A stretch of DNA of 25,413 nucleotides from Monoraphidium neglectum. Taxonomy: Eukaryota; Chlorophyta; Chlorophyceae; Sphaeropleales; Selenastraceae. Positions 1-9,765 of the stretch are shown here, in pieces. Every line of letters begins with the position of its first letter. The stretch's first letter is position 1. Under the pieces are notes generated by a model. That model ran no database searches. It was not told the DNA's origin and saw only the letters and a list, made by a program, of their open reading frames with translations. The stretch spans positions 1 to 25,413 of the forward strand of contig NW_014013275.1 of assembly GCF_000611645.1 (NCBI RefSeq), written 5' to 3'. The translations under genes and the position numbers were made by a program.

Positions 1-223
1 GGGAGCGGCGGGAGCGGCTGGAGCCCCGAGGGCAGCAGCGTGGCAGCGGCCTGGGTGCTGCCGAACCCTTCAAATAAGAGCCATTGCGGCGACATAGACC
101 TGGTCCTTGGCATGTAGCAGAGCTGGGATGGGTTCGCGCCATCTCCAACGCAACGCGCAACCCCTCATCCCGCCTGGGGGACATGCACAGCAGCACGCAC
201 GAACCCACCTTCACACCTGCCCA

Positions 224-261
<38 letters not shown>

Positions 262-383
262 CACACCTACACGCACACATACACGCACACTTACACACAC
301 ACACACACACACAGCACAGCAATGCAGCAGCACCCCGAGCTGCGCACGCGCACGCGCACACACACACAGACACAGACACACAC

Positions 384-423
<40 letters not shown>

Positions 424-443
424 ACGCATGCACACGTGCACAC
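1..443 (-). other. Glutathione reductase intron 4 (partial)
   Basis: The minus-strand donor GTGTGC lies directly after the fourth visible exon of the glutathione reductase gene at 444. I find no sequence in 1-443 encoding the segment that normally follows the EGRG stretch of the enzyme. The stretch is therefore read as an intron that continues past the window edge. It is dominated by a CA/GT microsatellite. Confidence 0.6.
228..426. repeat. Compound (CA)n microsatellite
   Basis: Long uninterrupted CA tracts lie at about 228-259, 291-313 and 391-421, separated by variants such as CACG, CAGA and CATG. On the transcribed (minus) strand of the glutathione reductase gene this is a GU-rich intron. 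The His/Thr- or Val/Cys-rich open frames across it are products of the repeat and not proteins. Confidence 0.95.
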
Positions 444-1120
444 CTGCCCTCTATGTAATCCACTCCCGCCCCCTTGAGCAGGTTGACGTACACGCCGTTG
501 AGTCGCTGGATCTCCTTGGACTGCAGGGGTCAATCATCATGGCGGGTGCGGGTCCAACCGAGTGAGCGCACGGTGTGGAGTGGCGTAAGAAGGAAGCGAA
601 AAGGGCCGCACGCGGCGGCCGCATCGCACGTCGCGACAGGCGCACGGCTGGGCGGGCTCGAGCTGCGAGCGCGGCGTGGCGTCTGGACGGGCGCAAACTG
701 CGGCGCCTCCCGCCTTGGCCCGCCGCCAGGATGGTGGAGCTGTGTCTGACGCATGCCTAAAGGAATACTCCGCTGCATCTGTAGCCACCCAAGGCAGCGC
801 GGCCTCCTGTTTGCACCCGGCCCCTGCCCCCCCTGCCAGGAGGTGAAAATGCACAAACAAGGCGCCCCTTGGGCGTCCGCTCCCGCACCTTGGACGCGAT
901 GAGCTTCTTCCAGTCGTGGGGCGGCCGCGCCGCCGTCCAGCCGAAGCCCACTGCGCGGGCGGGGGTCGGCGGCGCCACGGGGTCAGGTGAGCCCTCGTAA
1001 ACGCTCATCAATGACGAGCCTCGCCAATGATTGCGATGCGACGGGCGTCACGGCACCACACAAAGTTACACAACGTCCTCACCCCCATCCCCCTCGTGTC
1101 CCTTTGACCTCGCGCGCGCG

Positions 1121-1155
<35 letters not shown>

Positions 1156-2033
1156 TGGAGCCACCGGCGCCTGCAGGCGCAACAGCACCTGGCATGCGGC
1201 CTCCTCTCAACCCCTTGCGCTGGAATTTCACAAGAACTCCTGGAAACTGATAACCCCACAGGCATCGGGAGTGCCCAGACCACTGCAGACACTGCAAAGA
1301 GGTGTCAGCTCTGTGCACAGGCCAGGCTCACCTGCGTCGTCAAACTCGTCCCTGAACGCCGACGCGTAAACCAGCAGCTTCTTAGGCACGCACCCGCGGA
1401 TCACGCATGTGCCGCCGGCGCCTGGTGCATCAGAGCGACCCCGCGGGCGGCCGCGGGAGTGGGGATTTCGGGGGAGGGCGGGACGTCGAGCACAGCGGGG
1501 GGGTGCTTTGCGTGCATGGCTGGGGCGAGAGCGGCGGCTGAGCTCGCTGGTAGCTTGGGTGTGGTGCCGCCGCCTGCACACTCAACCCAAGAACGGAGAC
1601 AAACACAAGTGAAGCCATAATCAATGCCACTGCTGGGCGCCTTGTGGCTGGGTCGAGAGCGGAGCTCGTTACGCGACCCCACGCAGCGTCGCCACTCCTG
1701 AGCCCTTCGCTCTCGTGCTGGTTGAGGTGCGCGTGCGCGCCGCTTGCTTGCGTCCATCTTGCCCGCACCTCCAATAGACTCAGACGAGACAAAGCCAAAC
1801 GGCAGCTCAACGCAGGCCACCTTGGCATTGTAGTACTGCGCAGCAAAGCGGCTCGCGCGGGTCCCGCCGCTGCCTGCGCCCAGCGTAACCAGATCGTACT
1901 CTTCCGCCATCGCAGCTGCGAATGCAAGGCTCCTGCTGGGTTCGAGATATACGGCTGGACGCGCAACTGAGGCGGGCCAACAGTGACGAGCGAACTGCGG
2001 GGCTGCAATCCACAAGCTGCGCGCGGCTATCAT
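444..2033 (-). CDS. GSHR: Glutathione reductase, N-terminal part (3' end outside window)
   Basis: NADPH-dependent flavoenzyme that reduces oxidised glutathione. The visible exons are 2033-1769, 1421-1332, 950-889 and 520-444, and all junctions agree in phase (1, 1, 0). The product shows the FAD-binding Rossmann motif GAGSGG at residues 52-57, then [18 protein letters not shown] with the redox-active pair C94/C99 in the plant/algal spacing. After that come [15 protein letters not shown] and [17 protein letters not shown], ending at EGR. This is about 164 of an expected 480-550 residues; the NADPH and dimerisation domains lie off the left edge. The start at 2033 adds 41 residues rich in Arg, Ala and Ser before MAEEYD (Met at 1910), with one acidic residue (E31), which looks like an organellar targeting peptide. 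Starting at 1910 would give a cytosolic form. The family call is very secure; the targeting is inferred. Confidence 0.93.
1110..1155. repeat. (CG)n-(CA)n alternating purine-pyrimidine tract
   Basis: About nine CG dinucleotides run directly into about thirteen CA dinucleotides with no break in alternation. The tract lies in the glutathione reductase intron between the second and third visible exons (intron 951-1331). Such tracts are known to favour left-handed Z-DNA. Confidence 0.95.
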
Positions 2034-3009
2034 GCAATGAAGAGATGAGCGCGGTCAAATGCTACAGTGTATATGTGAGTGATTTGATGTTGCTGAACAG
2101 TGATCCTAAAGAAGTCTCATGTGATCTGTGAAGTAGATCTCGTCAAGGTGTCGTCAAGTGGTCGTGGCAGGGCTCTCTGCAGGCCTGTGCCCAGGAGAAA
2201 ATGCTGCACAACTTGCAAATACGGTACATAACGTGCACGAGGTACAGGGGCGTTGCCACATGCTGCTTATCATAACCGTTGGAATGTATGCGACTGGCCA
2301 ACATGATGGAGGATTGCCCACTGGCCCACCGCATGTGGCGTCTCATCGCCCACAAATTCCTTTCAGCGCCGTGGCCACCACTCTGCATCTTGAATGAACC
2401 AGTGGCATTGACAAGGTGCTCATCCCCTTGCAAGTTGCGCACACAGCGTTCATGTGTGGAACAGGTGGTTGGCAGCCTCCACGCACACTGCAAAAAAAAT
2501 GTGCATGGGGCAGCAGCGGCCTGTGCGCACACAAATGGATGCCTTTTTCATGATCTTTGCGCAAAGTTACAGGAGACAGATGGCATGTAAGCAGGAGACC
2601 CGGCTCAAAGGTGGGCAGGGCGCTGCACAGCACAGTCGTGGTCATTCCACAGTGCATGACGAAGCAAGGGCTACACAAGTGTCGGTGTAGAAAGCGTTAC
2701 ATTCTTGCGGCAGCGGCGTCGTCAAGGTTGCTGTCAAACTGTCGCGGCTCAGACAGTACTCGAACCAACAATGCTTTGTTCAGGCGTCACCATCAGCATC
2801 AAGTGAACTCATCGAAGCTTCATTTGTCTCAACACAGTGACTGCATGAGCCAGTGCAATATGTGAAGATACTGTTGTCATATGTCGGCGCGCAGCATTGC
2901 TGACACAGGGCGTCGGTCACCCAGTTGTTGCCATGCTGTGCGGTCCTGTTGCGGCCCCTGCAATGATGCGCCCACAATGGAAGGGGGGCTGTTGTGGCGG
3001 CCCCTGCAA
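2034..3009. other. Intergenic: GSHR promoter side and 3' region of the Gln/Pro/Gly-rich gene
   Basis: No open frame here resembles a protein or shows a splice-consistent gene. The part next to 2033 should carry the glutathione reductase promoter. The part next to 3010 should be the 3' UTR of the secreted-protein gene, with a minus-strand TGTAA signal at 2697-2701. Confidence 0.55.
2697..2701 (-). promoter_or_regulatory. Putative TGTAA polyadenylation signal
   Basis: Reads TGTAA on the minus strand, about 310 nt beyond the stop of the secreted Gln/Pro/Gly-rich gene. TGTAA is the standard polyadenylation signal of chlorophyte nuclear genes. The pentamer is short, so the assignment rests on position. 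Confidence 0.35.
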
Positions 3010-3019
3010 TTACGCGCCC
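2946..3019. repeat. Imperfect tandem duplication of about 43-46 bp at a stop codon
   Basis: Two near-identical stretches begin with CTGTTG(TGG)CGGCCCCTGCAAT at about 2946 and 2989. They differ just after GCAAT: TACGCGCCC in the gene-proximal copy and GATGCGCCC in the distal copy. The proximal copy contains the TAA stop (3010-3012) of the secreted-protein gene; the distal copy has no stop at that site. Confidence 0.75.
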
Positions 3020-3981
3020 GCGCCGCCCTGCGTGAACTGCTGCCCAAACCGGAAAGGTCTCATGGCCCCTGCGGGCCCGCCCTGTAAGCCGTCTTGGGGC
3101 GGCGCCATGAGGGCGCCTTGCTGGCCGCTGGGCAGGCCGCCCTGCTGCTGGCCGCTGACAGGACGCTGCCACGGCCCCATGGGCGGGCCCTGCATCCTGC
3201 CCCTCAGCGGGCCTCCTGCAAGCGCTCCGCCTGTCATGTTCTGCGCGCCCGGCAGCTGACCCACCTGCCAACGCTGCATCGCCCACTGACCCTGCAACGG
3301 GCCGCCCTGTTGGCCGGCAAAGGGTCCATCTGTCTGGTTGCTGGCTCTGGGCAGTGGCCCCATCTGCCCGCCGGGCGGTCCGTCCCGGCCGCCTGGCGGC
3401 CATCGCTGCTGGCCCATGGGCCCCATGGGCGGAGGCCCTTGCCATTGACCGCCCAGAGGACCTTGCCACTGGTTGCCTTGCTGATCGGGCTGCTGACTCA
3501 TGACGGGCCCCTGCCACTGGCCGCCCACAGGGCCTTGCCAAGGGCCCTGGGGAAGGCTCTGCCCTTGGACCCAGTTTAGAGGGCCTGTCAGCTGGCCGCC
3601 AGGCGGCCCGGCTGTCTGATTGCCGCCTGGCCCAACCTGCCAGCGCTGCATGACCCATACGCCCCGCCACGGACGAGCTGGCACGCCCTGCGTAGGGCCG
3701 CCTTGCTGACTTGGCGGGCCCTGCCACGGGCCGCCCTGGGGCCCGGCCGTCTGATTGCCCATGGCCTTTGGCTGCGGCCCTTGCGACTGCGGCCGCTGCT
3801 GCTGCCGCGCTTGCGGGGATTGCATGCGGGTCCCATTTGAAACGCCACCCGGCAACTGCAGTAGGCGGCGGGTGGAGGGGCGCATGGCTTCTTCTTCCCT
3901 GGTGACGCCTGGCGTGAAAACAACGATGAGGACCACCAGCGCCGCGACCAGCAACGTGGCAGACGCACGAAGGGTCGCCAT
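3010..3981 (-). CDS. Secreted Gly/Pro/Gln-rich repetitive glycoprotein (hypothetical)
   Basis: Single open frame of 323 aa. The start MATLRASATLL opens a classic signal peptide with hydrophobic core LLVAALVVLIVVF, followed by an acidic stretch and the sequence RRLLQ near residue 39. Similar RRLLQ sites follow signal peptides in many green-algal extracellular proteins, and one also occurs in gene E of this window. The mature region is built of degenerate units with the cores WQGP (five copies), QGGP, GGQ and MQRWQVG (two copies). It carries five N-glycosylation sequons (NGT, three NQT, NMT). It has almost no acidic residues or cysteine and no predicted membrane segment at the C-terminus, so it is probably a secreted wall or matrix protein. 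I do not recognise a named family. A longer 413-residue frame on the same strand (2780-4021) is Arg/Ala-rich, lacks a signal peptide and is treated as a shadow. Confidence 0.72.
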   Translation of the reverse strand: MATLRASATLLVAALVVLIVVFTPGVTREEEAMRPSTRRLLQLPGGVSNGTRMQSPQARQQQRPQSQGPQPKAMGNQTAGPQGGPWQGPPSQQGGPTQGVPARPWRGVWVMQRWQVGPGGNQTAGPPGGQLTGPLNWVQGQSLPQGPWQGPVGGQWQGPVMSQQPDQQGNQWQGPLGGQWQGPPPMGPMGQQRWPPGGRDGPPGGQMGPLPRASNQTDGPFAGQQGGPLQGQWAMQRWQVGQLPGAQNMTGGALAGGPLRGRMQGPPMGPWQRPVSGQQQGGLPSGQQGALMAPPQDGLQGGPAGAMRPFRFGQQFTQGGAGA

Positions 3982-4357
3982 CTCCTTGGTTTCGATGCCG
4001 CCGAGGAGCCTCCTGAAACAACTAGATTGATGAGCGCAGACGTGTCGTCAGAGATGGGCGTGCAGAGTGGCCGGGCCCGGATGACGCTCCTCGCGATCGC
4101 ACAAACCTTCAATAGACCTGAAGTCAGGCTTGTTTCTTATATTGCACTTTCGCTGCCAAACGGCCGTGTGTCACCCGTTGCGAAACTGCGAACTGCGTGT
4201 ACGCGTGTCAACTCAGGGCAGTATACTCGTGTAGACTCACGATCAACGCACACTGCGGAGGAGTCGAAATGGATGTGGACTGATTCATGCCGTGATGCGC
4301 GGCGGCAGGTGGACCTGCACCGCCTAGCTTCAGATGACGCCAAAGACGCAGTTCTTT

Positions 4358-4403
4358 GCTTGACCAGCTTCTGGCAACGTGCTTGACCAGCTTCTGGCAA
4401 CAC
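4358..4403. repeat. 23-bp tandem duplication
   Basis: GCTTGACCAGCTTCTGGCAAC occurs at 4358-4378 and again at 4381-4401, giving a unit of 23 bp with only the last two bases differing. It is a recent local duplication in intergenic DNA with no visible function. Confidence 0.9.
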
Positions 4404-4753
4404 GCATGCACGTGGTGTTGAAACAAGTTGTCAGATCATGCATAGGAGGCGGTAGACTGTGCGCTGCAGCGCCAAGAGTTGCCATGAGGGTTGTAATCTC
4501 GGTGCTGGGAGCCGGGGTCAATCATGCGTGGCCAAGCAGCACAACTTCTGATGTATGGCAGAATGCGCCATAGCTGTGAGACTCCCGTGTTAAGAAAAGC
4601 GCATCTATGTGCCTGATTTTGGACAGTGACACATTTTCAGCTGCTCGCGCTGCAGGCCAGGGTGGTGTGCGCCTGCAAGCACCTCGAGCCATCATGGGGC
4701 CACTCAATGCACAGATCAGCATTCCAAGCACAATGCGTTGCGGTGGCGTAGTG

Positions 4754-4758
4754 TTACA
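4754..4758 (-). promoter_or_regulatory. Putative TGTAA polyadenylation signal of the DUF760 gene
   Basis: First TGTAA found on the minus strand beyond the stop at 5298, which would make a 3' UTR of about 540 nt. Assignment is by position only. Confidence 0.3.
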
Positions 4759-5297
4759 TTGGCCCTGTCATTAGCGGGTTTCGAGTCGTGCTTGTGCATG
4801 CCTGGCCTGACCCCGCAGGTGCGAGGGCATCACGTATAAACAAACAGGCAAGCAGGTAAGCAGAGAACCCTCCTCTTGGTTGATTGCTGGAGGCATCCAC
4901 CTGCAAGCCAGGACACTGCCCTCAGGGAAAGAACATGGGTGAGCAGGCATGAGCAGCCAACATGGGTACAGTGGCAAACATGGCAAAATGACAGGGGGCT
5001 GGCTTGTGGCCAGCCACAACATAGGAGGGGTTTGCGCACGCAGCACACATGCACATGGGAAAAATGAGGGGCCCTGCACGTTTTGACGGCAGCCCGGCCG
5101 GTCATGGCAGCTGCAGCAGCTGTAGCGAACACATCAAGCAGGCAGCTGCTTCGCTTCTCAGGGCGCTCGTATGAGGCGGCCCACGCGGGCGGCCCCCATT
5201 GACTGCCGCCCGGGCTGCAGATCCGCGACCCCCGACCGCACAGGTCACGGAAATCGGCCCACTGGCCGTCATCGCTGCTGCTGACTCTCAGTCCAGC

Positions 5298-7208
5298 TCA
5301 CTCCAGAGACCGCTCCAGCTCGACCTGCATCTCCATGGCGCGCAGCTTCCACCCCACCACCATCAGCCAGAACAGCAGCTTCCGCATCTCCACCGCGTCC
5401 GTCTCGCTCGCCGCGCGCCGCAGTGCGTCGCGGTCCGCGCCGCCGTTGATGCCCAGCAGCCGCTCCACAAACGCGTCCATCGCGGCGGCGGTCTCGGGGG
5501 TCGCGCACGACGTGAGGTCCCCGACCGTGGACGGCTCCAAGGCGCGGATGAACTCAAGGAGGTCGTTCCTATCCTCGTGCGGCCGCACGGCCAGCGCGCC
5601 CTGCTGCTGCCCTGCGCCCGCATCAGAGTACAGCTGCGGCAGCGGCCGCGCGTCACCCGCGGCAGCGGCAGCGGCGGCAGGCTGCTGCGGCTGCTGCGGG
5701 GCGTCGAGGCCCCAGGCGGCGGCGGGCGGGAGGCGCGGCTGCTTGGGCGGGCGCGGGGCGGCGGCGGCGGCGGCGGAGGCGGCGGCGCCGCGCAAACGCG
5801 CCACTTCAGCCTCCAGCAGCTCTATGTACTCCACAGCCGCCATCGTCTCGACGCCGTTCTCCTTGTGCCACAGCAGCACGTCCCCCTGAAGCAAGGGCCG
5901 CCCGCCGCGGCGGCACAGGTCAGAACCAAGCATGCGAATGAGCGAGCATCTAGGCTGGACAGCCGGGCGGGCAGAGAGCTTGGATACGCCGGCAGCGGCT
6001 GCTGGCCAAGCGCCGCCGCTGCGCGCCACCATGGCAGCAAGCGACCCCCCGCCCCTGCCAGGCAAACCCGTATGCGCACGCCAAGCCAAGACGTGCCCGC
6101 GCCGAGCCCACCTGCACGCGCGACTTCTGGACACCCGGGGCATATTGCTTGCCAAGCACGCCGCCGCCGGCCCCCAGAGCCCCGCCCCCCGCGCCCGCGG
6201 CCTGCTGCTGCCGCATCTGCTGCTGCTGGGGCTGCTGCTGCAGCTGCTGCGCCGCGCCCGCGCCCGCGCCGCCGCTGGCGCCGCCGCCCTGGATGCCGAG
6301 GGCGCTGCGCAGGCGGAAGCGCTCCTCTGCGCTCTTGAACATGTAGCCTGTCAGCATGACAGTGTTCATGAGCATGGCCAGGTTCATGGCCTCTGTGGAG
6401 ATTGTGACTGTAAAAAACTGCGTTGCGGTTCGGGGTCGGCGGGGTGGTGGTGGGTTGAGCGGGTGACCATGGCTGACGATTGGCTCCTGATAACGAAGGG
6501 CCGCTTGGCAGCTCAGCTGCTAGAGAGGTGATACCCCGGCTGCGGCGCGAGGCGGCGCTGGGCGGAGCGCGCCGCGTGCGGTCGGGCGTCCTTACGGCCG
6601 GCAGGAAAACATTGGCTGAGGTTTGTGCGTGCACCTTGCACGGCCGCCGCTGGTGCGCGGACCACGGGCGGCGTACGCAGTGCCCGCCCGCTTATTTCCT
6701 GCTATGTGGTGCGACTGGCGCTGATACTCTTCCCTGCCCCACCTGGGGCGTGGCTGTGATGGTTCCGAGCATGTTCGAAATCGTCTGCCGCATCGCGCCA
6801 ACCACCACCGGCGACTCTTTGATCAGAAACTCCTCCAGCACCGACGCCGGCTCAACCTCGCGCACATACTGCAACATACGCCGCCGCCGCTCAGCGCTCT
6901 GCAAGCACGGGAGGGAAGGGTTAGCGCGCATCGATGCAGGCGTGACAGTGGCGGGCGTATCGGTGGCAAGCGCAGCAGTGCACCGACGAGTCCACGAACG
7001 TCAGGGCAAGGCTATCAGTCTGCAGCGTCACAGCATGGATGTGCAGCGCAATCCTCACCTTTACAGCAGCCTCTGCATCCGAGTCTCTGAGAGCATGCAC
7101 CCGCTGCGCTGCTCTCCGACCCCTCAAAAGCTTGCGTGAGGGCAGCTGCGCATCTCCCGTGCTCCTGCACGTTTGCCTGCTGAATGATGTCCTATCCAGG
7201 CGCAGCAT
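5298..7208 (-). CDS. Chloroplast DUF760-domain protein
   Basis: Four exons, all joined in phase 0: 7208-7059, 6898-6743, 6417-6112 and 5885-5298, giving 399 aa. Exon 1 encodes a Ser/Arg-rich, acid-poor N-terminus (MLRLDRTSFSRQTCRSTG) typical of a chloroplast transit peptide. The first DUF760 unit (about 55-145) contains SPVVVGAMRQTISNMLGT and, across a splice, TPQFFTVTISTEAMNLAMLM and TGYMFKSAEERFRLRSAL. A Gln-rich linker follows, then YAPGVQKSRVQGDVLLW and AAVEYIELLEAEVARL. The second DUF760 unit (about 290-399) contains LLEFIRALEPSTVGDLTS, MDAFVERLLGI and LLFWLMVVGWKLRAMEM. This order matches the Arabidopsis proteins of the At2g14910/At1g32160 type. Their biochemical function is unknown; some relatives have been proposed as Clp protease substrates in plastids. 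The Gln and Ala runs come from CAG/GCN repeats. Confidence 0.9.
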
Positions 7209-7793
7209 CGTGCGCCAGCTGCACCGTACGGATATAATGGGCAAGGCTCGCCTTCGTTCACCACATGCGGGTGGACATGAAGATGTGAATGATACCAGTG
7301 GCCATGACCACGCGGCGAACACTTGTGGAGCGCGCAAGCAAAACCTTAGAAGCGGGCCAGCATTGAACACTGTGGACGGAAGCGGGCCGGGCGTCTGCTT
7401 GCTTGGCAGGTCTTTGAGCCCGAACACGTCGTCAAGGATAGTTCAACAGTGACAACAGACACATGGTACGCAGTGAGGCTCTAGCGCTTGAGAATCGCAG
7501 GCCTGAGACGGGCAGTCCAGCGTGATGACAACCCAGCTGCTGACTACTGTAGTCCGCCACGATTACCTCAGCAGGCAGTAAGAACGTCTGCAGCAGCGCA
7601 TGCTTGCGATGTAACAAATGCTCTCCAATCCACAAGCGCGCACAGCATGTTGTGTGAACACATGAAAGCGAACAGGCCTTTGGCGGCCCAACATATGAGG
7701 CACACGCGTGCACGCGTGCGTGCACTCTGCAGGCGGCGAACTGTATGGCGCCATGATGATGCGTGCAGGGGTTGAAGCAGCCGGGCTGTACGA
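7209..7793. other. Intergenic: DUF760 promoter side and gene D 3' region
   Basis: This lies between the DUF760 start and the stop of gene D, both on the minus strand. No convincing exon is seen. I also found no minus-strand TGTAA between the gene D stop and the DUF760 start, so the 3' end of gene D is unplaced. Confidence 0.5.
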
Positions 7794-9400
7794 TCACGGC
7801 GCGGCAGGCGCCTGCGCACCGGGTAACGGCGCACCACCTGCCTCGGGCGCACCAGGTGCAGCACCTGGCGTTGCCCCTGGCACAGTCGCCCCGCCGCCCG
7901 GGGCAGCAGCCCCGCCGGCGGCTGCCGGCGCCGGTGGAGGCGTGGCAGCAGCAGGCGGCGGCGTCGCCGACGCTGAGGCGTTAGGGGCGGTGCCGCCAGC
8001 GCCGGCAACGACAGCAGGGCCAGGCCCCCCAGCATGGACGCGGTGGCCATCGGCACAGACGACTTCTGAAGGCTCCACAAAGCCCGGGATGCAGCGCGCC
8101 GCCGCACCGCCGATCGCAGGCGCGACGCGGGTGGCGCCGTTGGGCTCGGCGCTGCACAGGAGGAGAAGCATGCTGGGGACGCAGCCCGACGCGCTGATCT
8201 GCAAATAGGGTGGATGTTGAGTTTTTGCATGGGCTGGGGAGTGTGCGTTGGTGGATTTTGCAGGTGTGCTGCTTGACACCGGCCAGGTTGGGGTGCAGGG
8301 TGGGTGTGAATTATATGATATGGAGCAGACGGATGAGGGGGAGGGGTGGAGGTGGGCCGACTGGCCCCACACTAAGGCATTGGTAATCAAGCCTCTGTGT
8401 TGGCGTCATGGTGACTGGGGTAGGTGGGAGACGAAGCGAAAGGTCTCACACCACCTGGCCCCATTGCAACAGTGGGCTAAACTGGCAGGCTGGCTCGTGA
8501 CAGCTGGGACAACCAGGAGCAACACAAGGTTGTCGCTAGCCGCTTCCACTGCACGTACAAGCTGGGCAGTGCGCCTGCGCACCCGCTGCGCACCCTCCAC
8601 GCGCAGCAGCACAAGCAAGTGCAGGTTGGCGGGAAGGGGCCTCACCCCTTGGAGCAGTGTGGAGCAGTCTGTGGAGCAGCAGCCGTTCTTGACCAGCAGC
8701 GAACCATCAAACAGGCAGGTCGTTAGCCTGAGCGCCTGGGCAGTGCAGCTCGCATTGCCTGTGGTGTTGCCGCCGATATCGGCGCCGACGCTGACGAGAG
8801 GGGCAAACGTTCCGATGACATCACCCTCTGCAGAGCAGTCAAATGTGTGTGGTGATGCAGGCCAGCAGGGCGCGCCACGAAGAGGTGGGGCGGAAACGGC
8901 TTGCCTATTGGTGTCACAAGATGCGGCAGCAGAGCAGCACGCAGGGGGACGCCACTGCACTAGAGGGGAACAGCAGCCATGCCTGATATTGAGGCGGCCT
9001 GCTGCTGCCGCAGCATGGACAGCGGCGGCGCGCAGTCACACACGGCAACAGGCACCTGTGAGTTCGTCTGGTGAAAATCGATTCACTGGTATAGGGCAGT
9101 CTGCAAGACAAGCGTTGGGCATGCATAGCACTGTGAGTTCGCAGGCCCAAGCAAGATAAACAGCAGCAGGGGCCAAAGACACTTCACTGAAGCACAGCAG
9201 CTGGCAAGCAAAGGCAAAAGCAGGCGCCGGTCATGTCTCGACCACATTCACCTCTGCCACTGCTCACCAGATGTGATGTTGGACACTATCAGAGCAGGGT
9301 TGTACTGTGCGTGCTGGCAGGTTGCGAGCGGCAAGAGCGCCGCACAGCAGAGGGCTATGCAGGCGGCAGTGCCTGTGGAACAGTGAGAAGATAGGCGCAT
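7794..9400 (-). CDS. Gene D: secreted ten-cysteine protein with Pro/Ala/Gly-rich tail (novel family, paralogue of gene G)
   Basis: Four exons: 9400-9268, 9100-9056, 8827-8646 and 8198-7794. Intron phases are 1, 1, 0 and the product is 254 aa. Exon 1 holds a signal peptide (MRLSSHC, core CIALCCAALLPLATC) and the sequon NIT. Exon 2 gives DCPIPVNRFSPDELT. Exon 3 carries sequons NTT and NAS and then SCTAQALRLTTC and NGCCSTDC. Exon 4 begins SGCVPSMLLLLC and continues with ARC and VVC before a tail rich in Pro, Ala, Gly and Thr. The ten mature cysteines match gene G one for one: C, C-x9-C, CC-x3-C, x11-C-x8-C, x20-C, C. The protein is expected in the secretory pathway or on the surface. Unlike G it ends without a hydrophobic GPI signal in this frame. 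No known domain is recognised; the spacing differs from the plant lipid-transfer eight-cysteine motif. Exon boundaries are supported by matching phases in G. Confidence 0.78.
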
Positions 9401-9765
9401 GGCGGCCAGGGCCGATGGGTTCCTTACAGGAACGATTTCAACGGAATGAAGGCGGAGGCAACACGCACACGCAGTCTGCGTGAAGCTTTGATCTGCTTCA
9501 CGGGCTACGAGCTCAGCTACCCGTCGTTTGCTGCACGAGGAACTGATAATTGTCGAGCGGCCCAGCCAGATGCATATGGTCCAAGCCTCGAAAGGGCATT
9601 TGACTCGTTGTTTGTTTTCCTGATGACAACGGCACGTCACAACTGACACACCGACAAGCATGCAGGCCGAGGTTTTACAGTCGGGTGTGTTCAGGGCGTT
9701 GAAACAGTGGATAGAGCAAGCAGGCCCCCGTTTCCAAGTTGCCAGTGACAAGTTTTGATATCAGC
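9401..9765. other. Intergenic: gene D promoter and gene E 3' UTR
   Basis: Spacer of 365 bp between two minus-strand genes. A minus-strand TGTAA at 9675-9679 lies about 90 nt past the gene E stop and is a good candidate poly(A) signal. The rest should include the gene D promoter. No TATA-like box was identified with confidence. Confidence 0.5.
9675..9679 (-). promoter_or_regulatory. Putative TGTAA polyadenylation signal of gene E
   Basis: TGTAA on the minus strand about 90 nt downstream of the gene E stop codon, which is a normal distance for green-algal genes. Confidence 0.5.

Larger units (their letters stand above)
3982..5297. other. Intergenic stretch, no supported gene
   Basis: This lies between the start of the secreted-protein gene and the stop of the DUF760 gene, both on the minus strand. 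It should hold the promoter of the former and the 3' UTR of the latter. Apart from a 23-bp tandem duplication at 4358-4403 and a minus-strand TGTAA at 4754-4758 I see no structure. Open frames here are short and low in coding character. Confidence 0.5.

Noticed and set aside
84..565. Plus-strand frames of 124 and 152 aa rich in His and Thr
   Set aside because: They are translations of the CA microsatellite inside a glutathione reductase intron on the other strand.
2780..4021. Minus-strand frame of 413 aa, Arg/Ala/Pro-rich
   Set aside because: It overlaps the 323-aa frame that has a signal peptide, sequons and repeats. The 413-aa frame has none of these and is explained by GC-rich sequence.
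5199..6338. Plus-strand frame of 379 aa
   Set aside because: Antisense to the well-supported DUF760 exons, with Ala/Arg/His composition typical of a shadow frame.
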